Shown: positions 1 to 10,903 of the stretch, piece by piece
Position numbering within the stretch: the stretch's first letter is position 1
Layout: the number at the start of each line of letters is the position of its first letter
Assembly: GCF_964355755.1 (NCBI RefSeq)
Contig: NC_092675.1
Coordinates: 29,660,912-29,724,911 of the forward strand
Length of the DNA: 64,000 nt
Origin: Antedon mediterranea
Taxonomy: Eukaryota; Echinodermata; Crinoidea; Comatulida; Antedonidae
Direction: 5' to 3'
The notes under the pieces: model-generated
Seen by the model: the letters and a program-made list of their open reading frames with translations, nothing else
Database searches by the model: none
What the model was told of the DNA's origin: nothing
Program-made: the position numbers and the translations under genes

Positions 1-3000
1 CGTCAATTTGCTCACAAACATCTAAGGCAAATATCAAAGTCATCCATCCTGTTGACAACCACGATTTAATTTCTTTCCTTTAAAAAATAATACATTTTCC
101 AAAATAACTAACACTTCTAAAAAGTTTCCCAAACCGATTAACTCAACACTATTTTTAGTTATTTGATTCACTGAAGTTGCATGACCTAACTTCTACAGTT
201 GTCTGTAGTTATTAACCTAAGTCAACACTAGCACAAACTTATGTTGTCAAACTCTGAGTTTGCTCGAGTATGCAAGCTAAATTTTGCTATAGTGTAGTAC
301 ACTCCTAGTTTACACTAACAAACTCGGAGTTTGCTGCTGTTTGCTAGTGTAGTCTTCTGGGTTTCTGCAGTTTGCCCACATTTATCAACTGGTCTCAACA
401 GCAAACTTTGGGAAACTCTTCTTTGGTTTGTTTGAGTTTGCAAACAACAGTTTTTGGTCTAACTTTTGACAACTTCTGCAGTTTGCCGAAGTTTGGAAAA
501 GTTGTGTTGCCAACTATAGGTGTTTGCTAGAGTTGAAACAAGGTTGACAGGTATTAAATGCTTTAAATTATTAATAAATTATTATTATTTAAAAAAAATG
601 TATTGTATACCTGCTTATGCCTGTTTCTTCTTTAAATATCTGCTCAGATATGTTAATTTTGTTCTGACTGAATAAATAGAATTCAACACCTGTGTGATTC
701 CTTGACAAGTTTCTCGCTGTGTTGAAATAATAGTTCTTATCTTCATCTATTTTATCTAAGAATAGCCACGGGATAACAATCATTTTAGGCGGCATAGATC
801 CTCTCTCGATAACCTTAATCTTGTCTATATTTGAATGTCCTACGATTCTGGCAGTAGTTCGGCTACCAACGTCCTTTTCGAAGCCTAGGGTTGGTGCAGC
901 GTTCATCCGGAATACACATTCTGTGCTATCGATAGCAGATCCAGCACTGCTGTTCAGTAACTGACCTGAGTTCGTTACAACTGCGCAATGTCCACAGTTA
1001 AATGACAAGGCCTACAAGAAAGGAAAAAATGTTTTCTTTTTAACAACAATAATTTAAAATAACATATATTCTTTTTTTTTTGTCTTGTGTGAGTTCATCT
1101 CACGTTTATTTAAATTCTCATTGGTGAATATATTATATACAATAAGTACATTTGTGACAATTAAAAGTAAGTTTTCAAAGTAGTTAAAATACAGGTATAT
1201 TTACATAATAAAATGCTTGAATTGAGTATTATTCATGAGTTTGTATGGTGACGTGCATCCTAGGTAGGCATACAATGCATTGTTCAAGTTTCCTTTCGTT
1301 CTTATTACTTACTGCATTATTTCTTAAATTGTAATATTCTGTGTTTAGCTTTTCGATTTGGTCTGGTGTAGAAACGTTGTACGTTGGAGTTGTTGGCCTT
1401 TTATTTGCGTTTACATTTCTGTTTGGTAACGCATTAGTACTTCTTCTTGACGTCTTTTTCTCTAGAATAGCTATTCTCTTGCTGTTGGTTCTATCTTGAT
1501 AGATGTAGCTTAGTACTACGATCGTATTCACTATGAGCAACATTGTAAATAACCTTTTTTCCTGGAAATAGAAGTAGAACATAATATTACATTGTTCATG
1601 TTGAATCGATTGACCGAAAATACTTGACCAACAACCAGCCGACCGACAGACCGACTGGCCGTCTTACTCGATCATCATAGACCTATTAGATCTATTATAT
1701 TGTAGTCTTTATCTATAAATCCATATTCAGTAACATTTTCTACCCATTATCTATTGATAATGTTGATAAGAACATCCGGTAGAGAGACATTATAATCATT
1801 CATTTGAAAATGTTGCAATATCGCGTGATAATGATACTTAATGAGTTACTAATTCAAAATGTAGGAACGTTACTTTTTAATCGTTTTAGGCCTTTTTTCC
1901 TTTTTTGTTGCGTAAATACCACTATTATTCACATTAATATCATGATATAGTCATCTCATCAACATAAAATTATCATGATTACTTTCATTATTATCACATT
2001 TTTTTATTTTCTAATTTTTTTTATCATTACAGTTTTATCAACTTCATCAGTGGTAAGTCTATTATAGCGTTTTTAAATTGTGTACATTAACTTCATACAT
2101 TCCAATAGAGAGGCATTTTAAAAAGCTATGAAAAATAAACGGTGTGGTAAAAAATGTTATCAGATGACTAAATATAGGTAATATAACTTGAATTTTACAT
2201 TTCTGGTATTTTTATTCAACTTCAGAATTTTATTTTCATGCTATAGCAAAAATTATCCACCGTATATCCACCATCTTTTTTCACCTTCTAGGGAGTCACC
2301 AGACATGTTATTACATTATGCTAACTACCTAACTACTGAAAAAAGTCTTTCCTGTGTTTTTGGGCAGAATTTTGCCAAATTTTGTATTTGACCATATTAG
2401 GGGAAATTCATGATTTTTCGTCTTGATTTCTGTTACAAATATTTGATTATGTACAAGTAACCAGATATTATATTTAAAATTCATGCCTGTACCTGAGCTT
2501 TAATGTTCTTGTATTTTTCTATACTACACTTTTAAAAAGCAAATAAAGTTAACACAAAGACGATATGCCTACTGAATCCTAAAGATGGCTTTAGATCAAC
2601 TAGTGTAGTCATTCAATATGAAGTTTATAGGCCTATGAAATAAAACATAAACTTGCATATCTGTACAAGAACAGCGACAACGTTTATAAAATTATTCTTT
2701 CACTTTAAAGTTCGAGGTTACCATAATTACTAACTTAAATATTTGTACCTATTTCACTAATATCGTGAATATGAAATTATGCTCATTTTCTTAGTTACCA
2801 TGACTATATATCAATTTACGATTGGATCTTTTGATGAACGTGAATTTTGTTGAAACTTTAGCTAACAACTTAATATCATTTAAAATAGATTTATTTTTTT
2901 CACTAATAAACTTCAACTTACACAAAATGACAAAAACATAACAAATTCATGTTTATTGTAAATAGAATTACTGAACTTACCGAATAAAATCGTCCAACAA

Positions 3001-3010
3001 ACGTAGCCAT
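1..3010 (-). CDS. ST6GALNAC-type sialyltransferase (GT29), gene 1, 3' end outside the window
   Basis: Minus-strand exons are 2981-3010, 1274-1561, 611-1011 and 1-77 (partial). Exon 1 encodes ten residues from ATG at 3010 (MATFVGRFYS), followed by GTAAGT. Exon 2 gives a type II membrane anchor (residues about 15-31) and a short stem. Exon 3 carries sialyltransferase motif L, starting at Cys115 (CAVVTNSGQLL) and including RMNAAPT, GFEKDVGSRTT and GH. Exon 4 opens motif S (WLSTGWMT). Junction phases 0, 0 and 2 agree throughout. The spacing of RMN.APT.G(F/Y)E.DVG with a following GH resembles the ST6GALNAC3/5/6 branch, so the predicted role is CMP-sialic acid-dependent alpha-2,6-sialylation of GalNAc glycans in the Golgi. 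The acceptor cannot be read from sequence. Motif III and the VS motif lie beyond the left edge. The exon 2 donor (ATT|GTATGC) is weaker than the others and was chosen because it restores phase 0. Confidence 0.85.
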
Positions 3011-3941
3011 TTTAACCTGAGTGTCCGACCGTGTTATCCCGTAAAATAAATTCCTTTTTCTTATCAAGAGCTAGCTGCATTGTTTTGGACTTTGATCTGT
3101 TAGTTTGAGATTAGTAGAATTATTTACGCAAATTCCAGTTTGTGTATTTGTTCGATTTGTAACTTATTAAAAATAAATGTTCTTTATATATTAATTATGG
3201 TTAAGTCGGTATATCATAAATGCATTTTTAAATACATTAATGTAGAGTTATGTGGAATTGTCATAATGTCGGTAAAATCATTATGGACGAGGAAATTCCA
3301 AACAACGATACAGCTCTAAAGCTTGGTTCCCATTATAGGACGCAACGCAAGTACGTAAACGCAACGCAAGCGTGTTAACCAATGACAAGCGAATTTATAG
3401 ACAGTTAGCAATCAATTCACTTGAGTTGCGTTACGTTCTTGTGTTGCGTCGCTAGTGGGAACCAAGCTTTACGTTGCGTCTACGTCCTTGCGTTGCGTCA
3501 TAGTGGGAACCAAGCTTTACGGATAGGAATACAAAATGAATACACAAAGATATCAATAAACCTTCATAACATTTAGTTTTGTTGTAGATCATAATTATAT
3601 GCATTTGGTATGAACTTATCTTCTAACTTTGATTCAGTAACAAGAATAATGGGCTCTTTTATTTGATAAACCATCAATATTTGTATATTGATTGATTGAT
3701 CACTTTATTTCATTACTTCAAAGATTTTTGTTATGTTCTTGGCACTCTCTTACAAGAATCTCGTATTTCTTTTTTATTTCTTTTAAATTATAATTTGATA
3801 GTGTAGACAGAGCTTTATAGTAATAGTATATTAGACCTTATAGAGTTTGTACTATGGCTTGGCTTCTACAGTAAACATAAGCGCTTTGATCATATTTCAG
3901 GTAGGCCTAGTAATAGACCGCGTCCAATATTGTAAATGCTT
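3011..3941. other. Intergenic stretch between sialyltransferase gene 1 and the membrane-protein gene
   Basis: This interval should hold the 5' UTR and promoter of sialyltransferase gene 1, on its right side. It contains one GCTTGGTTCCC-type inverted-repeat element (3318-3519). I see no other coding signal. Confidence 0.5.
3318..3519. repeat. MITE family B copy (GCTTGGTTCCCACTAG termini)
   Basis: The ends are inverted: GCTTGGTTCCCATTATAGG on the left and TAGTGGGAACCAAGC on the right. Inside are GACGCAACGCAAG arms and a CCAATGACAAGCG segment. Similar copies occur near 9264, 15714, 31428 and 59610. The right end is present twice in tandem (about 3452-3475 and 3500-3519), so the copy is compound. 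Confidence 0.75.
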
Positions 3942-5164
3942 TCATTCAATGGCATAATTTTCACATTCCTGTGTAGTAGAATCATAAGTTGTACCAATAG
4001 GGTTCTGTTTTACAGCAGCGTCTGGTGCAAAGTCCACATTACTCATATCAATATATTCAGCTTGTCCTACGTTCGACCCGCCCATATCAACATAAAATAA
4101 TGACGTATGGATTTCTGATGCATGATGGTCATCAAAATGCCACCATTCAAGGTGATCGTGGCCGTCAGGAGGATCACTGACGGAAATGACGTCATCGGAA
4201 ATCGGGACAGGTCCTTCGTTACGTAATCCATGACATTCCTCCTCAATTTTAGGTTCAGATCGACAATAAACGTTTCTACAAATAAAAAGTAACAACAAAG
4301 TTAGTTAGGACTAAAAATTAGGCTAATATACACCGTATCTCTTTATTACACTATAAATAAAATACTTGTTTAGGTTGTGATGATACTTAATTGTGCATAA
4401 TACTGCAGAAGTTAGAACATTAGATTAAATTTAAGCACGTCAATTTACAGAATCTACAAAGTTCTCTTCCGGATTTAACACTGTGATGACAATCTGCAAA
4501 ATTACAATCTTTGATCGACTTCGTCCGGATATCGATAATAGTTCCCTATATAATAAAATGTCAAGTGCCTCACCTCATTCTAAATAGTAATAGTCCTAAG
4601 ACACAGACCATAATACCAATAAGAGCAAACACGACTGCTGATATAGCAACAACAACAATTGAAGTATCTATATAACAAAATAGTATTCATTCATTATTTT
4701 TAGGCCAAGGGAAGAGTGGTGGTAATACTGACAAGTTTATAATGTTAGTTTAAATCTATAAGTGTATACGCTAAATGTAAATTTAAAAAAAAAGGCCAGA
4801 TTATTAATCAGTCAACAATGGAATTGGTATAGTAGTGCAATATATGCATTTTTGGATCTCGAAAAATATGATCTGTCTACACTATCACACTAATTTGAAA
4901 AAAAATGTGATGTGCATTTATGGTAGCGATATGACATCATCATGTCCGTATATAGACACATCACATTTTGTGATCACTTAAAGTGTGATAGTGGACAGAG
5001 CTTTAGTGTTGCTTGCGGTTTACAAAAGAAGAACAGTGAAAGACAAAATGCAAAAAAAAGATAAACATTAATGTATTTTTACCTGAAACAATGCTGGTAT
5101 CAATGGTGCCTGGTGTCACCTCGTTAAGGTTTATAGGATGTAAAAATTCCTCCAATGGATCCAT
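3942..5164 (-). CDS. Small single-pass membrane protein with two YxxM motifs; 5' end uncertain
   Basis: Minus-strand exons are 5083-5164, 4574-4667 and 3942-4275. Phases 1 and 2 match at the two junctions and TGA closes the frame at 3942. From ATG at 5164 the product is about 169 residues: a 30-residue outer part, one membrane helix (about 31-55, from TSIVVVAISAVVF onward), then a 110-residue tail rich in Asp, Glu and His. The tail has YVDM and YIDM about a dozen residues apart and ends NYAIE. YxxM is the consensus bound by PI3-kinase p85 SH2 domains when phosphorylated, so a role as a signalling receptor or adaptor is inferred. The reading frame stays open upstream of the ATG as far as a possible acceptor after GGGCCCAG (near 5201), so a missing ectodomain encoded further upstream is possible. 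I do not recognise the family. Confidence 0.6.
4870..5004. repeat. MITE family A copy (TCTGTCTACACTATCA termini), diverged
   Basis: TCTGTCTACACTATCACAC at the left pairs with GTGTGATAGTGGACAGAG at the right. The interior is an inner inverted repeat around GTGATGTG and CACATCAC. The copy lies in an intron of the YxxM membrane-protein gene. Its CArG-like cores are mutated. Confidence 0.8.
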
Positions 5165-5737
5165 TGTATACCGTCTGATGAAGTACCGGACAAGAGGCAA
5201 CTGGGCCCATACGATCAACACGCGCGCATAAAGTTATTACAAACAAAAGATCAGCATGTGTATGGACCGTTACGCTGTTAGAGACGTGCTTTTTATTGTT
5301 TTGGTTTAAACTTTGTTGTTTTATTATGAGGCATATGCAGTTTAATCAATATTATTAATTTGACATAACAATAGTTTATACGCATGGATTAAACTCAATG
5401 AACGCCACAAGAACAAAGACTTTGAAAAAAGTGAAAAATGTATGAATAATTAATGTGTGATATAAATTTAACATGCGAATGATGATCTTTTGGTTACTTT
5501 AGATATACCCAATAATACTTGATACCGCCAGCTCAATTGGTTATTTTAACGACAGCTTTGAGAACAAAATGTTTAACCTAATTTACTTTTCATAATGTTC
5601 TGGTAATTTTATTTGTTAATGCGCTTTTGCATCTGAAACAATGTTTTAATATTTCGTTTTCAGAAATAGCTTATTACTTATTCGTCCACATCGTAATAAC
5701 CACAGCACCCTCTATAGTTAATAAACTTAGGAAAAAT
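5165..5737. promoter_or_regulatory. Divergent interval between the YxxM gene and ALG14
   Basis: The two start codons face away from each other about 570 bp apart, so the interval may hold two promoters or one bidirectional promoter. I see no convincing TATA box or initiator. If the YxxM gene has further 5' exons, this is intron on that strand. Confidence 0.3.
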
Positions 5738-8249
5738 ATGGCTGCGCCCTATCTGTTGTATATCTTCGTAACTTTGTTTGCCATAATTTTAGTCTTATTT
5801 ACACGTTTACTCGTAGTATTGTTATCATTAGGAAAACAATCAAAATGTACCAATCATAATGGTAAAATCAAGGTATTAGTTATTGCAGGATCAGGTATGA
5901 ACATAAATTGTTTTGCTAGGCTAGTCTCGGAATTATATATCTACACTACTACAGCCTGTTGCCGCGAGTTTAACGAGAGAGCAGGACGATTCGTCCCGGG
6001 ACGTTTCAGTAGTGACACACATGTACCAGAGGCTATAATTAATCATTGCAATTTTAGTCAATTTTGCTAGAAAATTAACACAAACTAAACCTATACATTA
6101 AAAAAAAAATTAATATAATATTGAAAGAATAAAACTCTGCAGTTACAATAGTTAAATACATTTTATTTAAATTAATTAAAATCTTATCTTGTTGTGTGTT
6201 TGATAATCATAGGTGGGCATACATCTGAAGTTATCCGATTACTAAGTGGTCTGTCGGACAGCTATGCACCTCGGATATATGTTGTTGCCGATACAGATAC
6301 GATGAGTCACGAGAAAATAAAAAAGTTTGAAGATTCAAAGAAAAACATTGAATCCTGTAGTAAATCAGTCAGTGAATCTGTAAGTATAGAGTTGAATCCA
6401 GGACAGTGTATGTACTATTGTTTTATTTCAAAAGAAATCAAGACATGAATGACAACCCAAAGTTGTCTAGGTATTGAGAGTATGTTATGTTATTGAATCT
6501 CAATTGAATAAAAACATTTATTTTATCAAAGTAAAACAAATTATGAGGACATATATAAGTTCTTTATTTAGGAAAATTACCAAGGATAACCATAAACGAA
6601 TTCATTCACTATCCTTTAAAGTGGCAATCCTGTTCATAAGACAAACATATACACAAGATGCTCTACATAAACAAAGTCTTATTACAAGTCTTTGGGAGTT
6701 GTAATTTGTCATTAGAAATGACATATTATGACAGGACTTAAACCCAGGACCCTTGGATTGGTAGCCAAGCATCATAACCACCAAACCACAACTCCACGCA
6801 TTTAAGATATTGCAAATTAGATTTATTTGTAATTCAAAGCTAATGTGTTTTTTTTTTCAGTATATAATACACAACATACCAAGAAGTAGAGAAGTGAGAC
6901 AATCATATATAACAAGTGTGTTTTCAACTTTATATTCAACACTGTATGCATTCCCTTTGGTGTTCAAAGTAGCACCAGACTTGGTAAGGATAAACAACCT
7001 CACGTCTACACCTTTCTTGTATTAAGGGCCTTTCACACCTATTCCGGCACGGTTCCGGTTTGGCGAACTGAACGATAATGTTTCTTTTTTCTCGACGCTC
7101 AACACGGCTATGCGCCAATCGATATGCACGTAGCCATGTAAAAACGAAACATTGACGTTTGATTGGATTTACCGGTGCCGCGAAAGACCCTTTAGAGCAA
7201 CTTTGTCTACTAGGATGGGTCTGGATTGGAGAGATTGTGGCCTAGAAAAAATAGAAAACTTGGATCATAATGATAAAAAGAGTTCACAACCTCAACCCCA
7301 CTGGGCTAGATGATGCCCCCATCATTTGGCTTAGAGGTGGAACCAAGGGGAGGAGGAACATGCTGGCATCAATCGTATTCTTTAACAATTATAAAAAATA
7401 TGTATATAAAATATAAAAGCTTATGAAACGGATACTCAGTGAAAACATAAAAATATACAAAATTTAAATAGGCATAAAATATATAAAATATAAAAAGAGA
7501 ATAATAACAATCTTAATATAAAAATAAAATTATATTTGGCAAATGTTTTTGTTTTACAAATACATTTTTCCTCATACCTATTTGAGATCAATCAATTTAC
7601 AATTATGTTTTACTGTTTATAATAAAAGTTGTCATTATTTATTGATTGTTTTAGATTCTTTGCAACGGACCAGGGACATGTATACCTCTATGTTTTGCTG
7701 GTTTTATCATGAGGGTTAGTACACACCATTTATAATAAAAAAAAAACCACAAATAAAAATAAAATGATATAAAACAGATGCCATCATCACCAAACAGTCA
7801 GTTGAAAAAGAGCTTTGATAAAATCGAAATGTACTCTGTTTATAAATTAGCCAGCTTGTTCAGAAAAGAAATGTTATCCATGAAAAGAAATAATTATTGA
7901 CTAAATCTCTGCCTACACTATCAAACTAGTTTGAAAAAAAAAATTGTGATGTGTCCGAATATGGTAGTGATATGCCTAAATATGGTAGTGATATGACATC
8001 CATATATGGGCACATCACTTTTTTTGTCACATAAAGTTTGATAGTGTAGATAAGGCACTGTTTATCTTCCTTTTATAGATACTTGGTTTGAAGAAGGTGA
8101 TACAAGTATATGTAGAGAGTATCTGTAGAGTGCAACATCTTTCCTTATCTGGTAAAATCATGTACCACTTTGCTGATCATATCATTGTTCAATGGGAATC
8201 GCTTCAGAAGATTTATCCAAAATCTAAATATCTTGGTAAAATTTGTTAA
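5738..8249 (+). CDS. ALG14: ALG14, membrane anchor subunit of UDP-GlcNAc transferase
   Basis: Exons are 5738-5894, 6213-6379, 6861-6983, 7655-7714 and 8079-8249. They total 678 nt and give 225 residues; the human protein is about 216. ALG14 anchors the catalytic partner ALG13 at the cytosolic ER face, where the pair adds the second GlcNAc to dolichol-PP-GlcNAc in N-glycan precursor synthesis. The N-terminal 30 residues are a hydrophobic anchor. GSGGHTSE follows at about residue 51, and the exon 1/2 junction splits the glycine codon after GSG. Further family hallmarks are NIPRSREV, LCNGPGTC, VYVESICRV and VQWESLQKIYP, and the protein ends LGKIC. The start codon was chosen at MAAPYLL because the hydrophobic segment follows directly and the upstream sequence looks untranslated. 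Repeats sit in introns 2, 3 and 4. The last acceptor is only about 20 bp from a family A MITE. Confidence 0.93.
6592..6802 (-). mobile_element. tRNA-derived SINE, minus orientation
   Basis: Read on the minus strand it has the same order as the copies at 8417 and 17058: GTGGTTATGATGCTTGGCTA, GGGTCCTGGGTTTAAGTCC (a B-box-like stretch), then AAGACTTGTAATAAGACTTTG and AGAGCATCTTGTG. It lies in ALG14 intron 2. Confidence 0.75.
7024..7195. repeat. MITE family G copy (AAGGGCCTTTCACACC termini)
   Basis: AAGGGCCTTTCACACCT at the left is mirrored by GCGAAAGACCCTTTAG at the right. The interior includes ATGCACGTAGCCATGT. A relative with the same layout lies at 39855-40040. This copy is in ALG14 intron 3. 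Confidence 0.55.
7907..8058. repeat. MITE family A copy beside the ALG14 exon 5 acceptor
   Basis: CTGCCTACACTATCAAACT at the left pairs with AGTTTGATAGTGTAGATAAGG at the right. It holds two tandem ATATGGTAGTGATATG segments and one CCATATATGG. The element ends about 20 bp before the acceptor AG at 8077-8078. Confidence 0.85.
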
Positions 8250-8416
8250 AATTTGGATCATTGCTAACTTTAGAAAAATAAAAAAATAATGAAAAGCATA
8301 ACAAAACAAATCATCATGTTCAGATTAAATTTATTTGATTCAACAAGTCGTATAAATAACAACAGAAGATATTTAGGCATATCACTACCATATTCGGACA
8401 CATCACAATTTTTTGT

Positions 8417-8694
8417 GGAGCTGTGGCTTGGTGGTTATGATGCTTGGCTACCAATCTAAGGGTCCTGGGTTCAAGTCCTGTCATATGTCAGGGTTTTTTT
8501 CTCATGACAATTTACAACTCCACTCCCAAAGACTTAATAATAAGTCTTTGTCTATGTAGAGCATCTTGTGTATATGTTTGTCTTATATGTTCTAGTGCAG
8601 TATATGGAGAGCCATCTCGATAGTGCTTTGCACTCATGGCAATCCTCAGGGTGCTGCACCGCTGTGTTGTCATGTATGTTTGCCTGAAAATTAA

Positions 8695-8734
<40 letters not shown>

Positions 8735-8735
8735 A
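8417..8735 (+). mobile_element. tRNA-derived SINE with long poly(A) tail
   Basis: The tRNA-like head reads GTGGCTTGGTGGTTATGATG (A-box position) and GGGTTCAAGTCC (B box). It is followed by a tRNA-unrelated body and an A run of roughly 35 bases ending near 8732. The tail length suggests a fairly young insertion. The SINE directly follows a truncated family A MITE (8371-8416). Relatives lie at 6592-6802 (minus) and 17058-17220. Confidence 0.85.
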
Positions 8736-8894
8736 AGATACAGAAAACAAAGAACAACAGCAGTATAACCTGTGAAAGTTAAACATTTTCCAACGGGGTC
8801 CAATTAATATCTGGGAGACAAAATTGACCAATATATCTTTAAGATATGTAACAGTACTTATAGTAGCTTTATGTCATTAGGTGTACATTACAGT

Positions 8895-8981
8895 CTTACT
8901 GACAGACAGGTTCAGTGGGCAGTGAAGAAAAAGATTTACCCAAAATCTGAATATCACTGCAACATTTATTACCAAAACTGA
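8895..8981 (+). pseudogene. Degenerate or alternative copy of the ALG14 terminal coding segment
   Basis: The frame reads LTDRQVQWAVKKKIYPKSE and then YHCNIYYQN before TGA at 8979-8981. The genuine ALG14 end has VQWESLQKIYPKSKY. About 11 of 16 aligned residues match, and matched codons differ at third positions (CAA/CAG, TAT/TAC). It lies about 650 bp beyond the ALG14 stop. It could be a decayed partial duplication or an alternative last exon. Possible acceptor AGs are at 8892-8893 and 8908-8909, and neither has a good pyrimidine tract. Confidence 0.5.
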
Positions 8982-9263
8982 AAATATTCTCCAAAACCAC
9001 ATTCAAATCTTCCTTATAAGCCAAGTCAGGTTTTCTCTTTTGATACGCTAAAAAAAAGCTAAACAACTACTATTACAGAAAATGCATTTGAATATACTGT
9101 ACCACCAAGCAGCTTTTGAAGTCGTGTACAACCCCCACGAAAATGGCATCATATTAAACTACGAATGAGATTGTATATCTGGGGTGAAGGCCTCCTACCC
9201 ACCCACTCAGTTGAAACATGTGTACTACTGTATGCAGTTGAATGTAATGCTTGGTTGTCATTA

Positions 9264-9581
9264 GCGTGGTTCCCACTAGCGACGCAACGCAAGGACGTAA
9301 CGCAACGCAAGTGAATTGACCAATCACAAGCGATGGCTTATTCGCTTCTGATTGCTAACTGTCTATAACTTCGCTTTTCATTGGTTAAAACGCTTGCGTT
9401 GCGTTTACGTCCTTGCGTTACGTTCTAGTGGGAACCAAGCTTCGCAACGCAAGGACGTAACGCAACGGAAGTGAGTTGACCAATCACAAGCGCTGGATTA
9501 TTCAAACTGTCGCTTGTCATTGGTCAACACGCCTGCGTTGTGTTTACGTCCTTGCGTTGCGTCCTAGTGGGAACCAAGCTT
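9264..9581. repeat. MITE family B, two units in tandem
   Basis: GTGGTTCCCACTAGCGACGC opens the first unit. AGTGGGAACCAAGC closes it near 9440, and a second unit runs to AGTGGGAACCAAGC near 9580. Both contain GACCAATCACAAGCG on one arm and the complementary CATTGGT on the other, so each unit can fold into a long hairpin. Confidence 0.8.
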
Positions 9582-10659
9582 GAACTGAATTTGATATCAA
9601 TTATCCAATAATTATGTTTTAAAATATATATGTAAGTGTAATTGATAAATACTTTTTCCATAATATTAAATTGGATTATTATATTGAGATATATTTTTGT
9701 ACATAAAACAGTACAGTATTGTGAAGATAAATAAATCGTTTAACAAATTATGTTGTATGTTTGATACTTCTTGTGATTTTATAATTTGCAAGGAAGTTTT
9801 AAAAACGTAGATGGTCGGAGAGACAAACAGCAATTGAAGGTCGTACCAGATTGAAGGTCGTAGTTTTTTAGATACTCTTGTTGTGGCATGTCAGCTAATG
9901 TTCCTCACCGATAATGTAAAACACGCGCAAAAAACGTAAGACCAAATATAATTCGCAAAGGAGACAAACGTGATAATTCATTTATTAAAATAATATAGGC
10001 CTACGTTAGACCTAGATTAAATAGATACCGTACACTACAAACAAGACAAAAGTACAAACAAGTTCGGTAGGGCCGCGCCTGCGTTGCTTTGACGCGGCGG
10101 ATTCACTATGCGCCGCGATTTCCTGCGCTCGCCGCCATTTCCCGCGCCCGCACAAAGTCGAAGCCGCAATACCATGGACAAGTTTATAGTTTAGAATTAA
10201 ACTGCTATCGAATAAGGACCGGCACAAGAAACTTAACAAGTTGTGGCTGTTCCAGAAGTACTCAAACCGACCCTATATTTGAATTTTTTCGAAACAAAAT
10301 ACAGATTATTTGCATTGAACGCTGAAAAGCGGGGAAAAAAAGAAAAAAAATCGATAAAGAAAAACAAAGGACGATACAATCTATGATAACTAAAACTTAA
10401 CTTATAGGAGCCACCACCCGATCTCAGTCTCTGGACCCACTTGCGTTGATAATGAATTCATCGTATTGATTGAGGTTAGTATGCCTACATTTAGGGCATA
10501 TCATTTATTTTCAAATTGCCATCCTTTAATAAGTAGCAGTACAAATGGGGATAACATGGCGACCGTTGCTATTGCCGTTGACATCATCATCATCATCATC
10601 ATTATCATTGTCTCATTCTTTAGGTAGGCCGTCTATCATTACGTGTCAACATCATTAGG

Positions 10660-10853
10660 TCCGTTATTTTCATCATCATAATCATCACCATCGTCGTCAT
10701 CATCATCATAATCATCGTCGTCATTATCATAATCATCGTCGTCGTCATCATCATCACCATGATCATCATATATTATCATAACCATCGTCGTCATCATCTT
10801 CATCGTCGTCATCATCATCATAATCATCGTCGTTATCGTCGTCGTCGTCGTCG

Positions 10854-10896
<43 letters not shown>

Positions 10897-10903
10897 TATC
10901 TTC
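10660..10903. repeat. Trinucleotide microsatellite (ATC/GTC)n
   Basis: About 240 bp of CATCATCGTCGTC-type triplets, with a pure CAT run at the right end (about 10854-10893). It creates spurious open frames of repeated Asp or Met on the minus strand. Confidence 0.95.

Noticed and set aside
8512-8803. Minus-strand frames with long poly-Phe
   Set aside because: They are produced by the SINE poly(A) tail.
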